A stretch of DNA of 64,000 nucleotides from positions 1 to 64,000 of the forward strand of contig DXFM01000014.1 in assembly GCA_019114465.1 (NCBI GenBank), read 5' to 3'. This document shows positions 17,561 through 26,468 of the stretch, one piece after another. The DNA is from Candidatus Lachnoclostridium avicola (GTDB taxonomy: Bacteria > Bacillota > Clostridia > Lachnospirales > Lachnospiraceae). Numbering within the stretch: the first letter of the stretch is position 1; each line of letters opens with the position of its first letter. The notes beneath the pieces were generated by a model that worked only from the letters and a program-made list of their open reading frames with translations, was not told where the DNA came from and made no database searches. The position numbers were made by a program, and so were the translations under genes.

Positions 17561-18142
17561 ATGAGAAATGTCTGGAGAGCGGCAGCAGTGATCGGCATGG
17601 GAGTACTGGCGGCAGGAATAGCGGCCTGCGGGCAGAGCAGTATGGGATCCGGCGGGGATTCCGGCCGTCAGGTGACGGTGTTTGAGAATTTTACCGCCCA
17701 GGATCTGGACGGTAACCCGGTGGATGAGAGCATTTTTCAGGGCTATGATGTGACCATGATCAACCTGTGGGGAACTTTCTGCGGCCCCTGTCTTCAGGAG
17801 ATGCCGGATCTGGGAGAGCTGGCGGATGAATACGGGGACAAGGGCGTTCAGATCGTGGGAATCTGCACGGACGCGGTGAACAGCGACGGGGAAGTGCTGG
17901 CGGATGTGGTGGAGACGGCGAAGGAGGATATCCAGGACACGGGAGCGGATTATCTTCATCTTGTGCCCACAGGGGAAATTTTTACCGATCTGCTCCCCAG
18001 AGTGTCGGCGGTGCCTACCACCATCTTTGTGGATGAAAGCGGGCGGCAGATCGGCCTGGCGGATATGGGGGCGAGGGACAAGGACACCTGGATCCAGGTG
18101 ATTGAGGAGAAGCTGGCGGAAGCCGGATCGGAGGAACAATGA
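17561..18142 (+). CDS. Thioredoxin-like lipoprotein (TlpA/ResA type)
   Basis: 193 residues. The signal peptide ends with a lipobox (GIAAC), so the protein is tethered outside the membrane. The thioredoxin fold follows with the active site [13 protein letters not shown] and the cis-proline in [10 protein letters not shown]. ResA/TlpA proteins reduce disulfides outside the cell. The genes for a small CXXC protein and a polytopic iron-sulphur protein follow with overlapping stops and starts, which suggests one electron-transfer module feeding this thioredoxin. Confidence 0.92.
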   Translation: MRNVWRAAAVIGMGVLAAGIAACGQSSMGSGGDSGRQVTVFENFTAQDLDGNPVDESIFQGYDVTMINLWGTFCGPCLQEMPDLGELADEYGDKGVQIVGICTDAVNSDGEVLADVVETAKEDIQDTGADYLHLVPTGEIFTDLLPRVSAVPTTIFVDESGRQIGLADMGARDKDTWIQVIEEKLAEAGSEEQ

Positions 18143-18288
18143 GAGGACAGAAGGGTTTGACGGCTCTCCAGGCCGCCCTTCTCTGCGCCGGGGCCCTTCT
18201 CCTGGCGGCAGGGGCGTACCGGGGGGAGATCGCTCTAGTGCTCACAAAAGCCGCCAATATCTGTATGGAGTGTATTGGAATTGGCTGA
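18139..18288 (+). CDS. CD1871A-type small CXXC membrane protein
   Basis: 49 residues, too short for most gene finders. It starts at the ATG at 18139 that overlaps the lipoprotein stop (ATGA) and ends at the TGA at 18286-18288. A single hydrophobic helix (about 7-26) is followed by [16 protein letters not shown] and the terminal CMECIGIG, which gives the C-x-x-C motif. This matches the CD1871A family of CXXC motif proteins found in clostridia. It overlaps the next gene by 14 bases. The Cys pair could shuttle electrons between the iron-sulphur protein and the thioredoxin; that role is inferred. Confidence 0.85.
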   Translation: MRGQKGLTALQAALLCAGALLLAAGAYRGEIALVLTKAANICMECIGIG

Positions 18289-19177
18289 GAAAAAGAGGAG
18301 AAGGACCTTCCGCCACTGGTTCCAGGCTGCCTGGTTTGCCCTCACCAACGGCTATGTGCTGGGATTTCTGGAAGGAAAGATTTACCGGGGAAAATTAAAA
18401 TCTGTCTGTGTGCCGGGGCTGAACTGCTACTCCTGTCCAGGGGCCCTGGGCGCCTGTCCCATCGGCTCCCTGCAGGCAGTGTTGGACAGCGGGACGTTTA
18501 AATTTTCCTGCTATGTGTTCGGATTTCTGATTCTCTTCGGCACCTGTCTGGGACGGTTCATCTGCGGGTGGCTGTGTCCCTTCGGGCTGGCGCAGGACCT
18601 TCTTCACAAGGTCCCTCTGTTTAAGAAGAGAAAAAACCTGCCGGGTCACAGATGGCTGGTCTGGCTGAAATATGTGGTGCTGGCGCTGTTTGTGCTGATT
18701 CTGCCGGCCACCGTGGCGGTAACGGTCACAGGGATGGGAGAGCCGTGGTTCTGCAAGTATCTCTGCCCCAGCGGGACGCTGTTCGGCGGTCTTCCCCTGA
18801 TCGGCGCCAATCCCGGTTTAAGGGCCGCTGCGGGGGCTCTGTTTCGCTGGAAACTGGCTATTTTGCTGGCGGTGGTGATTTTGTCGGTGAAATATTACCG
18901 GCCCTTCTGCAAGTATCTCTGCCCCCTGGGGGCGGTGTACGGATGCTTTAATCCCATTGCCCTGTACCGGCTGCGGGTGGATGAGGAAAAGTGCGTGAAG
19001 TGTTCTGCCTGTCAGAAGGCCTGCGGCATGGACATTCCCGTGTGGGAGAAGCCCAATAGCGTGGAGTGCATCCGCTGCGGCGACTGCCGGGCGGCCTGCC
19101 CCACCGGAGCCATTGAGACGACGGCGGAGCGGTGGAGGAGAAAAAATAAGACGATTGCTGAGAGTAAGAGTTCCTGA
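18275..19177 (+). CDS. Polytopic membrane 4Fe-4S binding protein (NapH/NosR-like)
   Basis: 300 residues from a TTG at 18275 with GGAG 4 bases upstream; a TTG at 18281 is an alternative. Four or five membrane helices carry paired Cys motifs: [31 protein letters not shown] and CKYLCPLG. The C-terminus has two ferredoxin-type clusters, [12 protein letters not shown] and [12 protein letters not shown]. NapH/NosR-type proteins pass electrons across the membrane. Here the likely acceptor is the thioredoxin-like lipoprotein encoded upstream, via the CXXC protein. The stop codon lies inside the following terminator. Confidence 0.92.
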   Translation: MELAEKKRRRTFRHWFQAAWFALTNGYVLGFLEGKIYRGKLKSVCVPGLNCYSCPGALGACPIGSLQAVLDSGTFKFSCYVFGFLILFGTCLGRFICGWLCPFGLAQDLLHKVPLFKKRKNLPGHRWLVWLKYVVLALFVLILPATVAVTVTGMGEPWFCKYLCPSGTLFGGLPLIGANPGLRAAAGALFRWKLAILLAVVILSVKYYRPFCKYLCPLGAVYGCFNPIALYRLRVDEEKCVKCSACQKACGMDIPVWEKPNSVECIRCGDCRAACPTGAIETTAERWRRKNKTIAESKSS

Positions 19178-19194
19178 AAAGGAACTCTTTTTTT
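19166..19194 (+). terminator. Terminator of the thioredoxin/4Fe-4S operon
   Basis: AAGAGTTCC (19166-19174) pairs with GGAACTCTT (19181-19189), followed by a T-run. The stop codon is in the loop. Confidence 0.88.
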
Positions 19195-19308
19195 GTGGGA
19201 ATATGATTATTAAATATAGATAAAAAATCAGTTTTATAATAAAGTAATTTATCTAAAACAGAAAAAGATGTATGATCAAAATAGAAATAAACAATAAAAA
19301 TATTGAAA

Positions 19309-19326
19309 ATAATTTGATCAAATTAT
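19309..19326. promoter_or_regulatory. 18-bp perfect palindrome in the permease promoter
   Basis: ATAATTTGATCAAATTAT. It lies between a TTGAAA (19303-19308) and a TATACA (19324-19329), so it fills a likely promoter spacer (about 15 bases) in a 200-base AT-rich gap. It is a candidate operator for the APC permease/enolase operon, perhaps for the LysR protein encoded at its end. Confidence 0.5.
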
Positions 19327-19392
19327 ACATATTTGTGCTTTTTGTAAAAACAATGAACAAGGGGTGACTGTTCAGGAAAGGAGGTTTAATAC

Positions 19393-20712
19393 ATGTCTGA
19401 ACAGAGAGAAGCCAAGTTAAGTCTTTCCCAGCTGGTATGGATAGCCACTGGACAGGTTGTGGGAGCCGGCGTGGTAACGATCGTGGGAAGCGCTTTGGCA
19501 GTTACGGGATACTCGGCGTGGTTTGCATACTCTGCTGCAGTTATAATGGGACCGTTGCGTATTTTGCCGCAGATGTTTTTCTTCAGTGCGCTCGTGGTGC
19601 CTGGAGGAGTGTATGGAATGGTCACAAGAACCTGCGGCAAGCAGTTCGGCGGATTGATGACTATATCGTCTCTGATCAACTGGGTCGCAAGAGGAACGGC
19701 AGTTCTGTCAGTGGGAAATTACCTGTCAGCGATGTTCCCATCGTTGAATCCTGTTGTGATGGCTCTGATTGTATGGGGATTTTTGACGATTGCTAATTTG
19801 TTCGGAGTAGATGTTATGGCAAAAATACAGTCCTTTGCCACCCCGTGTCTGTTAATCTGCCTTTTCGTGTTCTCAGGATTGTGCGCATTTCATGTGCAGC
19901 CGGGATATATGGACTTTACCGGGCCGGATATGTTTACAAACGGTCTGACAGGATGGCTCTCAGCAGTTGTTCTTTTAAATTATTCCACTAATGGACATTC
20001 GCTGATTTCCAATTTTGCGCCGCGGGCCGAGAATCCGAAGAAAAATATCCCGCTGTCAATGATTATTACCACAGGCATTATTTTCTGCTTATATACAGCG
20101 GTTGGCTTTGCATCCGGTGCGGTGCTTCCTCTGGAAGTAACAGCAAACGGAACTTTGACGGAAACGGCAAGATATCTTCTCCCCACGTTTCTCTACTATG
20201 TTTTTATGTTTGGAGGACCTATTTTTGCTTTGCTGACCACGATGAATTCCGGCATTATGAATTCGGCCATGCCCGTGCTTGCCGGTGTTAAAGAAGGATG
20301 GCTTCCTGCATTTCTGGCGAAGCAGAACAAACACGGAGCTTACTGGGTGAGCATTCTTATTATCTTTGTAGTTGGAGCAGTTCCCGTATGTACAGGCATG
20401 AGCGTATCCCAGATAACTAATACCTGCCTGATCCTTCAGGGATTTCAGAATGCACTGATCCTTGTGGCCGGATTTATATTCCCCTTAAAGTATGCACAGG
20501 AATGGAAAGCGTCGTGGCTGCACATCCCTAATGGAGCTTACTTTGTTCTCATGGTGATCAGCGGTCTGATTCAGGCATATGTCATCATTCAGTCCCTGAT
20601 GGACCTGAATTTCCACTTAGCAGTGATCAATCTGATTATTCTTCTGATTGCGGTTGTTTACGGATTTGTCAGAATGAAGACAGCGACGATCACAGAGACA
20701 GACTACGTGTAA
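19393..20712 (+). CDS. APC-family amino acid/organic cation permease
   Basis: 439 residues, RBS AAAGGAGG. About twelve membrane helices are visible. The first helix contains the APC unwound-helix motif GQVVGAGVVTIVG, and a later helix has GGPIFALLTTMNSGIMNSAMPVLAG, as in amino-acid/polyamine permeases. The substrate is unknown. The enolase-superfamily gene follows after 51 bases with its own RBS, so the permease probably imports the substrate of that enzyme or a precursor. Confidence 0.88.
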   Translation: MSEQREAKLSLSQLVWIATGQVVGAGVVTIVGSALAVTGYSAWFAYSAAVIMGPLRILPQMFFFSALVVPGGVYGMVTRTCGKQFGGLMTISSLINWVARGTAVLSVGNYLSAMFPSLNPVVMALIVWGFLTIANLFGVDVMAKIQSFATPCLLICLFVFSGLCAFHVQPGYMDFTGPDMFTNGLTGWLSAVVLLNYSTNGHSLISNFAPRAENPKKNIPLSMIITTGIIFCLYTAVGFASGAVLPLEVTANGTLTETARYLLPTFLYYVFMFGGPIFALLTTMNSGIMNSAMPVLAGVKEGWLPAFLAKQNKHGAYWVSILIIFVVGAVPVCTGMSVSQITNTCLILQGFQNALILVAGFIFPLKYAQEWKASWLHIPNGAYFVLMVISGLIQAYVIIQSLMDLNFHLAVINLIILLIAVVYGFVRMKTATITETDYV

Positions 20713-20763
20713 AACGAGACAGAAAAATTAAAATAATCATATCAAACGAAAGGAGACGAAACT

Positions 20764-21951
20764 ATGAAAATTGTGAAGGCCCAGTTATTCCTGACAGAGT
20801 ACAACCGTTCCAGTGTGAAGGAATTTCCCAAGAGAAGTAAGGTAGTAGGAATTCGTATTTTCACAGATGAGGGAATTTACGGGGACGGTGAGGTTGCCGG
20901 CATTCATGCTACATATGGAGCTTTTGGACTGATCAGAGATATGTGGCCGTTTGTTGTGGGGCAGGACCCTATGGACAATGAAAAGATCTGGGACCAGCTG
21001 ATGTTAAAGACTTTCTGGGGACAGAATGGAGGAGCGTTCTGGTACAGCGCAGTGAGTGCTATCGATGTGGCTTTGTGGGATATTAAGTGCAAGGCGCTGA
21101 ATGTGCCTCTGTATAAGCTGCTGGGAGGTAAGAGAAGAGACAAAGTACGCTGCTATGCCAGCCAGCTTCAGTTTGGATGGGGACCTGCGGATTCGCCTGC
21201 TGTGACGGTACAGGATTACGTGGATCGGGCAAAACTGGCTGTTGAAGATGGGTATGACGCGATTAAGATTGACTTTTTAAACTGGGATGACGAAGGGCAC
21301 ATCCTGGACGAGACGAACCGTTTGGGTCTGTTGCCTCCTAAAATGGTAAATATGTTTTCAGACCGGGTTCATGCGGTGAGGGAAGCGATTGGTCCTGATG
21401 TGGATCTGATCATTGAAAATCATGCAGGCACAAATTCTCAGTCAGCCATTCAGCTGGCGGCGGCAGTTCAGGACTGCAATATTTACTATTTTGAAGAGCC
21501 CAATACACCTACGTTCTACAACAACAAATATGTAAAAGATAATGTTAAAATGCCGGTGTCACAGGGCGAAAGAATCTTTGGAAGATGGGAATATGTGAAT
21601 TATTTCCTTGGAAACTCCGTTCAGGTCATTCAGCCGGATATCGGTAATGCGGGAGGAATTACAGAGACCAAGAAGCTGTGCGATATGGCGTATGTGTTTG
21701 ATGTGGGAGTTCAGGTCCATACTTGTGCGTCTCATCTGCTTACGCCGCCTTCGGTGCAGCTGGAAGCGTGCATTCCCAATTTTGTAATTCATGAGCAGCA
21801 TATGCGCAGCCTGAATCCGGCGAACCAGGAACTGACCACGAAGGTAGTTCTTCCCAAGAATGGATACCTGACTGTGGAAGATGACATTGGACTGGGAATT
21901 GAATGGTCTGAAAAAGCTCTTGCAAGTGAGGAGCAGATTATTTTAAAATAA
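20764..21951 (+). CDS. Enolase-superfamily dehydratase (mandelate racemase/galactonate dehydratase-like)
   Basis: 395 residues. The N-terminal capping domain is followed by the barrel with Lys168/Asp170 in AIKIDF, a first metal-site segment IIENHAG (Glu218, His220), the second ligand in YFEEPN (Glu244), the third in SQGERIFG (Glu269), Asp292 in PDIGNAGG, and His319 in VHTCASH. The pattern is that of sugar-acid dehydratases. The first ligand is Glu where galactonate and mannonate dehydratases have Asp, so the substrate may differ. The amino-acid type permease upstream argues for an acid or amino-acid derivative. Function is not assigned. Confidence 0.88.
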   Translation: MKIVKAQLFLTEYNRSSVKEFPKRSKVVGIRIFTDEGIYGDGEVAGIHATYGAFGLIRDMWPFVVGQDPMDNEKIWDQLMLKTFWGQNGGAFWYSAVSAIDVALWDIKCKALNVPLYKLLGGKRRDKVRCYASQLQFGWGPADSPAVTVQDYVDRAKLAVEDGYDAIKIDFLNWDDEGHILDETNRLGLLPPKMVNMFSDRVHAVREAIGPDVDLIIENHAGTNSQSAIQLAAAVQDCNIYYFEEPNTPTFYNNKYVKDNVKMPVSQGERIFGRWEYVNYFLGNSVQVIQPDIGNAGGITETKKLCDMAYVFDVGVQVHTCASHLLTPPSVQLEACIPNFVIHEQHMRSLNPANQELTTKVVLPKNGYLTVEDDIGLGIEWSEKALASEEQIILK

Positions 21952-21966
21952 TAACAGGAGGTATTT

Positions 21967-21992
21967 TAGGGGCTGTCCTACGTCAGCCCCTA
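21967..21992 (+). terminator. Hairpin between enolase-family and LysR genes
   Basis: TAGGGGCTG (21967-21975) pairs with CAGCCCCTA (21984-21992), followed by only TTTGG. It probably lowers expression of the downstream regulator rather than ending the operon. Confidence 0.5.
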
Positions 21993-22042
21993 TTTGGCAT
22001 TGGGGGTTCATCTATAGGAGACAGATGGGGGTTGGAAGATAT

Positions 22043-22942
22043 ATGGATCTGCTGCAGCTGAAATATTTTTGTGCGTTGGCAAAAAATGAACATTTGACAA
22101 TGACAGCGAGAGAGTTGATGGTTTCTGCGCCTTCACTCAGTTTGACTATAAAAAAGTTAGAAAAAGAGCTGGGTGTAGAGCTTTTTGATCGGAATGGAAG
22201 AGATATACGACTAAATGATTCAGGAAGAATGTTTTATCATTATATCAACCATTCTCTTATGCTGCTTAATATTGGAATCGCTGAAGCAGTGAAAGTGGGA
22301 CTGAAAAAGAAGGAGTTAATTATCTGTTTTAATAGTCCTTACATTTGGAGAGATTATATTGATAGGTTTCAGCGGGAGCATCAGGAGATTTCGGTAAAAA
22401 CTCAAATTGTGACGAGTGCAGAAGAAATTGATGAATTCAAATATGACTTCTATCTGGGAAATCTGTATGGGCTGAAACTCAACCAATATAGTTATGATAA
22501 ACTGATGGAACCGGAAGTAAACTGTATTATCATGAATAAAAAAAATCCGTTGGCCCAGAAGAAAAGCGTCAGCTTTGAAGAATTAAAAAATGAAGTATTC
22601 TTTAATTTTAATGAAAAGGTTGATAGTATGAAGAAAGATATTCTGGTGCAGATGAGCAGACAAGTAAATTATATTCCCAAGACAATAGAGGGGGATTATC
22701 TTTTGCGCGTTAAATGGCTGAAAGAGAATAAATGTATTGCATTGGGAACAGATGTAGGATTTAAGTATAATTATCCAGACAAAAAGGATCTGGTGGCGGT
22801 GAAGCTGAAAGATGATATTATGCCGAAGCGGATGCAGGTGATTGCCTGGAATTCAGAGCTGGAATTAGTGGATGAGAGGAAAATATTCCATGATTTTATG
22901 ATTCGTGTGACAGGAGAGCACGAGGCGAGAATTGATATGTAG
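22043..22942 (+). CDS. LysR-family transcriptional regulator of the permease/enolase operon
   Basis: 299 residues. The helix-turn-helix covers LKYFCALAKNEHLTMTARE and SAPSLSLTIKKLEKELG, followed by a Lys-rich effector domain. I use the ATG at 22043, which gives the usual LysR start MDLLQLKYF; an ATG at 22025 has AGGAG four bases away and adds six residues. Codon use is more AT-rich than in most neighbours. It is the last gene of the operon and ends at a strong bidirectional terminator. Confidence 0.85.
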   Translation: MDLLQLKYFCALAKNEHLTMTARELMVSAPSLSLTIKKLEKELGVELFDRNGRDIRLNDSGRMFYHYINHSLMLLNIGIAEAVKVGLKKKELIICFNSPYIWRDYIDRFQREHQEISVKTQIVTSAEEIDEFKYDFYLGNLYGLKLNQYSYDKLMEPEVNCIIMNKKNPLAQKKSVSFEELKNEVFFNFNEKVDSMKKDILVQMSRQVNYIPKTIEGDYLLRVKWLKENKCIALGTDVGFKYNYPDKKDLVAVKLKDDIMPKRMQVIAWNSELELVDERKIFHDFMIRVTGEHEARIDM

Positions 22943-22990
22943 AAAACGATACCTGGCTGAAAGCAGAGCAATCAGCCAGGTATCGTTTTC
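22942..22990. terminator. Bidirectional terminator with a 19-bp perfect stem
   Basis: The arm at 22942-22960 (GAAAACGATACCTGGCTGA) is perfectly complementary to 22972-22990. A-runs and T-runs flank both sides. It serves the LysR gene and the convergent esterase gene. Confidence 0.9.
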
Positions 22991-23049
22991 CTGCAACACG
23001 GATCTTTTCCGGATGGGTTCTTTTGTTGGGGACAAATCCTAAAAGGAAG

Positions 23050-23970
23050 TTATTTTAAATACCGGTCAAAAAATTCCACCACGATCTTCTTCGTCTCCGG
23101 CTGGAAGAATTCCGGAGTGCCGTGGCCGGCGTGTCTTAAGATGTAAAGGTCCGCCCGGTCTTCCATTCCGGCATCGCAGATCTGCTGGTAGAATTCCTCG
23201 CTGATGGAGGTGGGAACCAGGGGATCGGCGTCGCCGTGCATGATCAGAATGGGAGCCATCTTCGGGGAGATGTAGTATTTTACACAGGCGGATTTGGCTC
23301 GCTCTTTCATGGTGGCCGGGTCGCCGCCCATGATGGCGCCGGCGTGGGTGTCCTCCACCGTCTTCCATCTGTGGTTGGGATCCTTCATGGCGATCTCGTC
23401 CGCTTCCATCAGCTTCACGAAGTCCACCGGTCCGAACATGTCGTAGGTGGCCTGGACGTCGGAGGAGAAGCCGGCCCATTCTTCTGTGTCAAAGCCTTCC
23501 GCGTTCATGCCGGCCATGGCGCTTAAATGACCGCCTGCAGACCGTCCCATGATGCCGATCCGGTCGGGATCGATCTCGTATTTGTCTGCGTTGGCCCGGA
23601 GGAAGCGGATGGCGGTTTTCACATCCTTGATCTGCTCCGGCCATTTGGCCTGGGCGCTGCTGCGGTAGTACATGGAAGCGACCACATAGCCTTCCTCCAC
23701 CAGATACTCGCACTCGGCGGCCATCAGGTTTTTGTCGGCGCCCCGGTATCCGCCGCCGGGAACCCAGAGAATGGCGGGCTTTAAATATTTTTTCCGGTCC
23801 TCGCCTTCGCAGCCGGCGGCCATGCGCATCTCGCTGTTGCCGTTCTGCAGCATAATGGACATTTCCAGATCCAGCATATTGCCGTCCAGATCCGGTCTCC
23901 TGGAGTAGACGATGCTGTCAATAAAGTTTACGCTGGGGCGTTTTCTGCCAGGGTCAATGGTGTATCTCAT
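23050..23970 (-). CDS. Alpha/beta-hydrolase (acetyl-esterase/lipase-like)
   Basis: 306 residues, ATG at 23970 after GGGAGG. The oxyanion segment WVPGGGYRG, the nucleophile elbow GRSAGGH (GxSxG), the catalytic Asp in MHGDADPLVP and the catalytic His in RHAGHGTPE are all present and in order. This fits cytoplasmic esterases of the BD-FAE/Aes type; no signal peptide is seen. It follows the ion-transporter-type permease gene on the same strand (41-base gap), so it may de-esterify an imported compound. Confidence 0.9.
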   Translation of the reverse strand: MRYTIDPGRKRPSVNFIDSIVYSRRPDLDGNMLDLEMSIMLQNGNSEMRMAAGCEGEDRKKYLKPAILWVPGGGYRGADKNLMAAECEYLVEEGYVVASMYYRSSAQAKWPEQIKDVKTAIRFLRANADKYEIDPDRIGIMGRSAGGHLSAMAGMNAEGFDTEEWAGFSSDVQATYDMFGPVDFVKLMEADEIAMKDPNHRWKTVEDTHAGAIMGGDPATMKERAKSACVKYYISPKMAPILIMHGDADPLVPTSISEEFYQQICDAGMEDRADLYILRHAGHGTPEFFQPETKKIVVEFFDRYLK

Positions 23971-24011
23971 TTTTTCTTTTGCCTCCCTTTTCAGTTATGT
24001 GTGTTTGACAG

Positions 24012-25304
24012 TTACATAATCGGATAGAAAATATTAGCGCTGATAATCAGGCTGACCACCAGGATTACGATCAGCGGCAGGGTGAATTTCATGGTTTTCA
24101 TGGGGTTGTGGTTGCCCATTCCGAATCCCATGATGGCGGCTGAGCTTCCGGTGGGAAGGACGAAGGCCATCATCCAGGCGGTGGCGGCGACTACCAGAAC
24201 CACATTGCGGACGTTGTATCCGCCTGCGATGGCAGTGGAAGCCGCGATAGGAATCAGCACGGACATGGTGCCCATGTTGTTCATAAAGTTGGTCATGACC
24301 GTAGCCACCAGGCAGAACACAATCACTACCATAAGTCCGCTGGGATTGCTGCCAAGGATCTTTAATACGCCCTGGCCGATGAGCTTGTCCACTCCTGTGG
24401 CGGAGAGGGCACTGGACATGGTCTGCATTCCGATTACCATAAATATCATATCAGAACTTAAGGTAGCTGTAACCTGTTTTACAGGAAGAACTTTAAAAAG
24501 AATCATAACCAGGACACCGGCGGCCGGGATGATGTTGGAAATATTGCTGCCCACCACATCCTGGAACATGAAGCCTACGGTCACGGCGATGAATACGGCC
24601 CAGATCACCGCTTCTCCCACAGGGCTTAAGGGCGGCTCGTCCTTTTTCTGAGCTCCGGCAGGAGCGGCGGCCTCGTTCATCACGGTCTTGGGAATCAGCC
24701 GGTAAAAGAGCAGACAGTAAACGGTGCCGATAATGGACGGGATGATTCCCACCTTCAAAAAGTCTGCCGTGGAAAGCATGTTTTCCGGTCCTCCGATTCC
24801 GGAGTACAGGGAGTTGATGATGCCGGTCATGGCTACGCCCATGCCGATGGGGATTCTGGATACCCAGAGACAGTTCATGACTGCCACCACGAAGAATATG
24901 CGTCCCGGCTGGATCTCGCTGTCCGAATCAAGGGCCTGTACCAGCAGAATCATGATGGAAAGGCAGGCGGTAGATCCCATAAACTGGGATAACAGGATGG
25001 TAAAGCCGAAGATGATGAGCAGAAGAAGAATTCCTTTCGTTCCCTTCATCTGCTGCATTTTTGACTGAAGTTTCTTGATAAAGCTCAGTTTTCCCAGAGC
25101 TGAGGCCACCACGATCATACAGGCGACCATGATACAGTTGCCGCTGGACATGCTGGCGAAGGATTCCTCGATGGTAAAAACACCGGTCAGAACAAGCGTA
25201 ACGCAGCAGATCATTCCCGCCACGCCGTAGGGAATCACATGGGTCAGCAGGGCTATTACCACAAATACCAGCAAAAGCAGCACGATAATCATATCCATTG
25301 TCAT
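24012..25304 (-). CDS. Ion-transporter-superfamily permease (SLC13/DASS-like)
   Basis: 430 residues from the ATG at 25304 (AAAGGAG upstream). Eleven or so membrane helices occur in two repeats. The segments LSQFMGSTACLSIMILLV and VMTNFMNNMGTMSVLIPIA resemble the SNT-like cores of dicarboxylate/sulphate transporters (SLC13 group), which import organic acids with Na+. It is divergent from two LysR genes and is followed by an esterase gene, so the three functions probably serve one carboxylate or ester pathway. Confidence 0.85.
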   Translation of the reverse strand: MTMDMIIVLLLLVFVVIALLTHVIPYGVAGMICCVTLVLTGVFTIEESFASMSSGNCIMVACMIVVASALGKLSFIKKLQSKMQQMKGTKGILLLLIIFGFTILLSQFMGSTACLSIMILLVQALDSDSEIQPGRIFFVVAVMNCLWVSRIPIGMGVAMTGIINSLYSGIGGPENMLSTADFLKVGIIPSIIGTVYCLLFYRLIPKTVMNEAAAPAGAQKKDEPPLSPVGEAVIWAVFIAVTVGFMFQDVVGSNISNIIPAAGVLVMILFKVLPVKQVTATLSSDMIFMVIGMQTMSSALSATGVDKLIGQGVLKILGSNPSGLMVVIVFCLVATVMTNFMNNMGTMSVLIPIAASTAIAGGYNVRNVVLVVAATAWMMAFVLPTGSSAAIMGFGMGNHNPMKTMKFTLPLIVILVVSLIISANIFYPIM

Positions 25305-25457
25305 GATTCGTTTCTCCTTTGTAAATCACATTATTTTGTTATCGTTCTAATCACCCGGTGCTTTAGATACTTTCATTATAAAATCCGGGTTTCGTCTGGA
25401 CAAGCGGATTAATTTTATATTATGATTAAGAAAAACTTATACCATAGGAGGACGGCC

Positions 25458-26468
25458 ATGCAGACGAGACAGCTCAATTATATGGTGGAGATTGCCAGGC
25501 AGCAGAGCCTTTCCGGGGCGGCGCGGGTGCTGGGGATTTCCCAGCCGGCCCTGAGCCAGTTTGTGGCTGCGGAGGAAAAAGCTCTGGGAGTTTCCCTGTT
25601 TTTTTCTTATCAGAACAAGATGTATCCCACTCCGGCGGGGATGATCTATATCAACGCCGCGGCGGAGATGATCCGGATCAGAGAGCAGACTTACCGGAAG
25701 ATTCGCTCTTACAAGGCGGATTCTTTAAAACAGATCCGGATTGGCGTGTCAGATCATGCTGCCAGAAAAATGACGGCGAAGGCAGTTCCTGCGGTATTTG
25801 GCCATTATCCCGACGCGGCGGTGATACCGGTGAAGGGGACGGATGTCTGGCTGGAGAACCAGCTGCGGCAGGGAAAGCTGGAGATGGCGGTTCTGGGGTA
25901 CGATCAGGCCCAGATTCCCCACGGCGGGTTTTATCAGTTTGCCAAAAGAGAGCTTTACGTGCTGATTCCGCGGGAGTTTAAATTGTCCTATCCCCTTCTG
26001 GAGAGCAGTCAGCATCATGAGTACATTTCCCTGGAGGAGCTGAAAAATTTCCCGTTTATTTTTCCGGAGGAGGACACCCTGGAACGGAGGATCGCGGATG
26101 AACTGTTTTCCCAGACCGGTTATGAGCCAAATGTAATTTACACGGCCTCTGATCTTTACGTGTCCCTGGAGCTGACATCCGCCGGTTTTGGGATTTCCTT
26201 TCTGCCGAAACGACTGGCTGAGCAGGCAGATCAGAGCAAAGTCCGGATCTTTTCCCTGCTTCAGCGTCCGGCAGCCTTCTATGGCGTTACATTAAGGCAG
26301 GAAAAGGAACCGGATGAGGTGGAGCAGCTTCTGATCTGCTGCATTCTTCAGGAGGCGAGGAAGGAAGAGGGGGACGATCTCCTCTACAACGGAGAGTCCA
26401 GAAGGCTGATGGAGCGGTACGCCGGGAAGGAGGGGTATCTGTGGACACAAAGCAGCTTGAATATATAA
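25458..26468 (+). CDS. LysR-family regulator, first of a tandem pair
   Basis: 336 residues from the ATG at 25458, after AGGAGG. The HTH reads LNYMVEIARQQSLSGAARVLGISQPALSQFV. The effector domain follows, and the C-terminus carries an unusual extra tail of about 35 residues that is the part overlapping the next gene. It is divergent from the permease gene and probably activates it. Its stop lies 28 bases inside the next LysR gene. Confidence 0.88.
   Translation: MQTRQLNYMVEIARQQSLSGAARVLGISQPALSQFVAAEEKALGVSLFFSYQNKMYPTPAGMIYINAAAEMIRIREQTYRKIRSYKADSLKQIRIGVSDHAARKMTAKAVPAVFGHYPDAAVIPVKGTDVWLENQLRQGKLEMAVLGYDQAQIPHGGFYQFAKRELYVLIPREFKLSYPLLESSQHHEYISLEELKNFPFIFPEEDTLERRIADELFSQTGYEPNVIYTASDLYVSLELTSAGFGISFLPKRLAEQADQSKVRIFSLLQRPAAFYGVTLRQEKEPDEVEQLLICCILQEARKEEGDDLLYNGESRRLMERYAGKEGYLWTQSSLNI

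Noticed and set aside
16541-18139. 532-codon open frame on the minus strand
   Set aside because: It is opposite the exonuclease and thioredoxin genes, begins inside the promoter region and has no recognisable domain.
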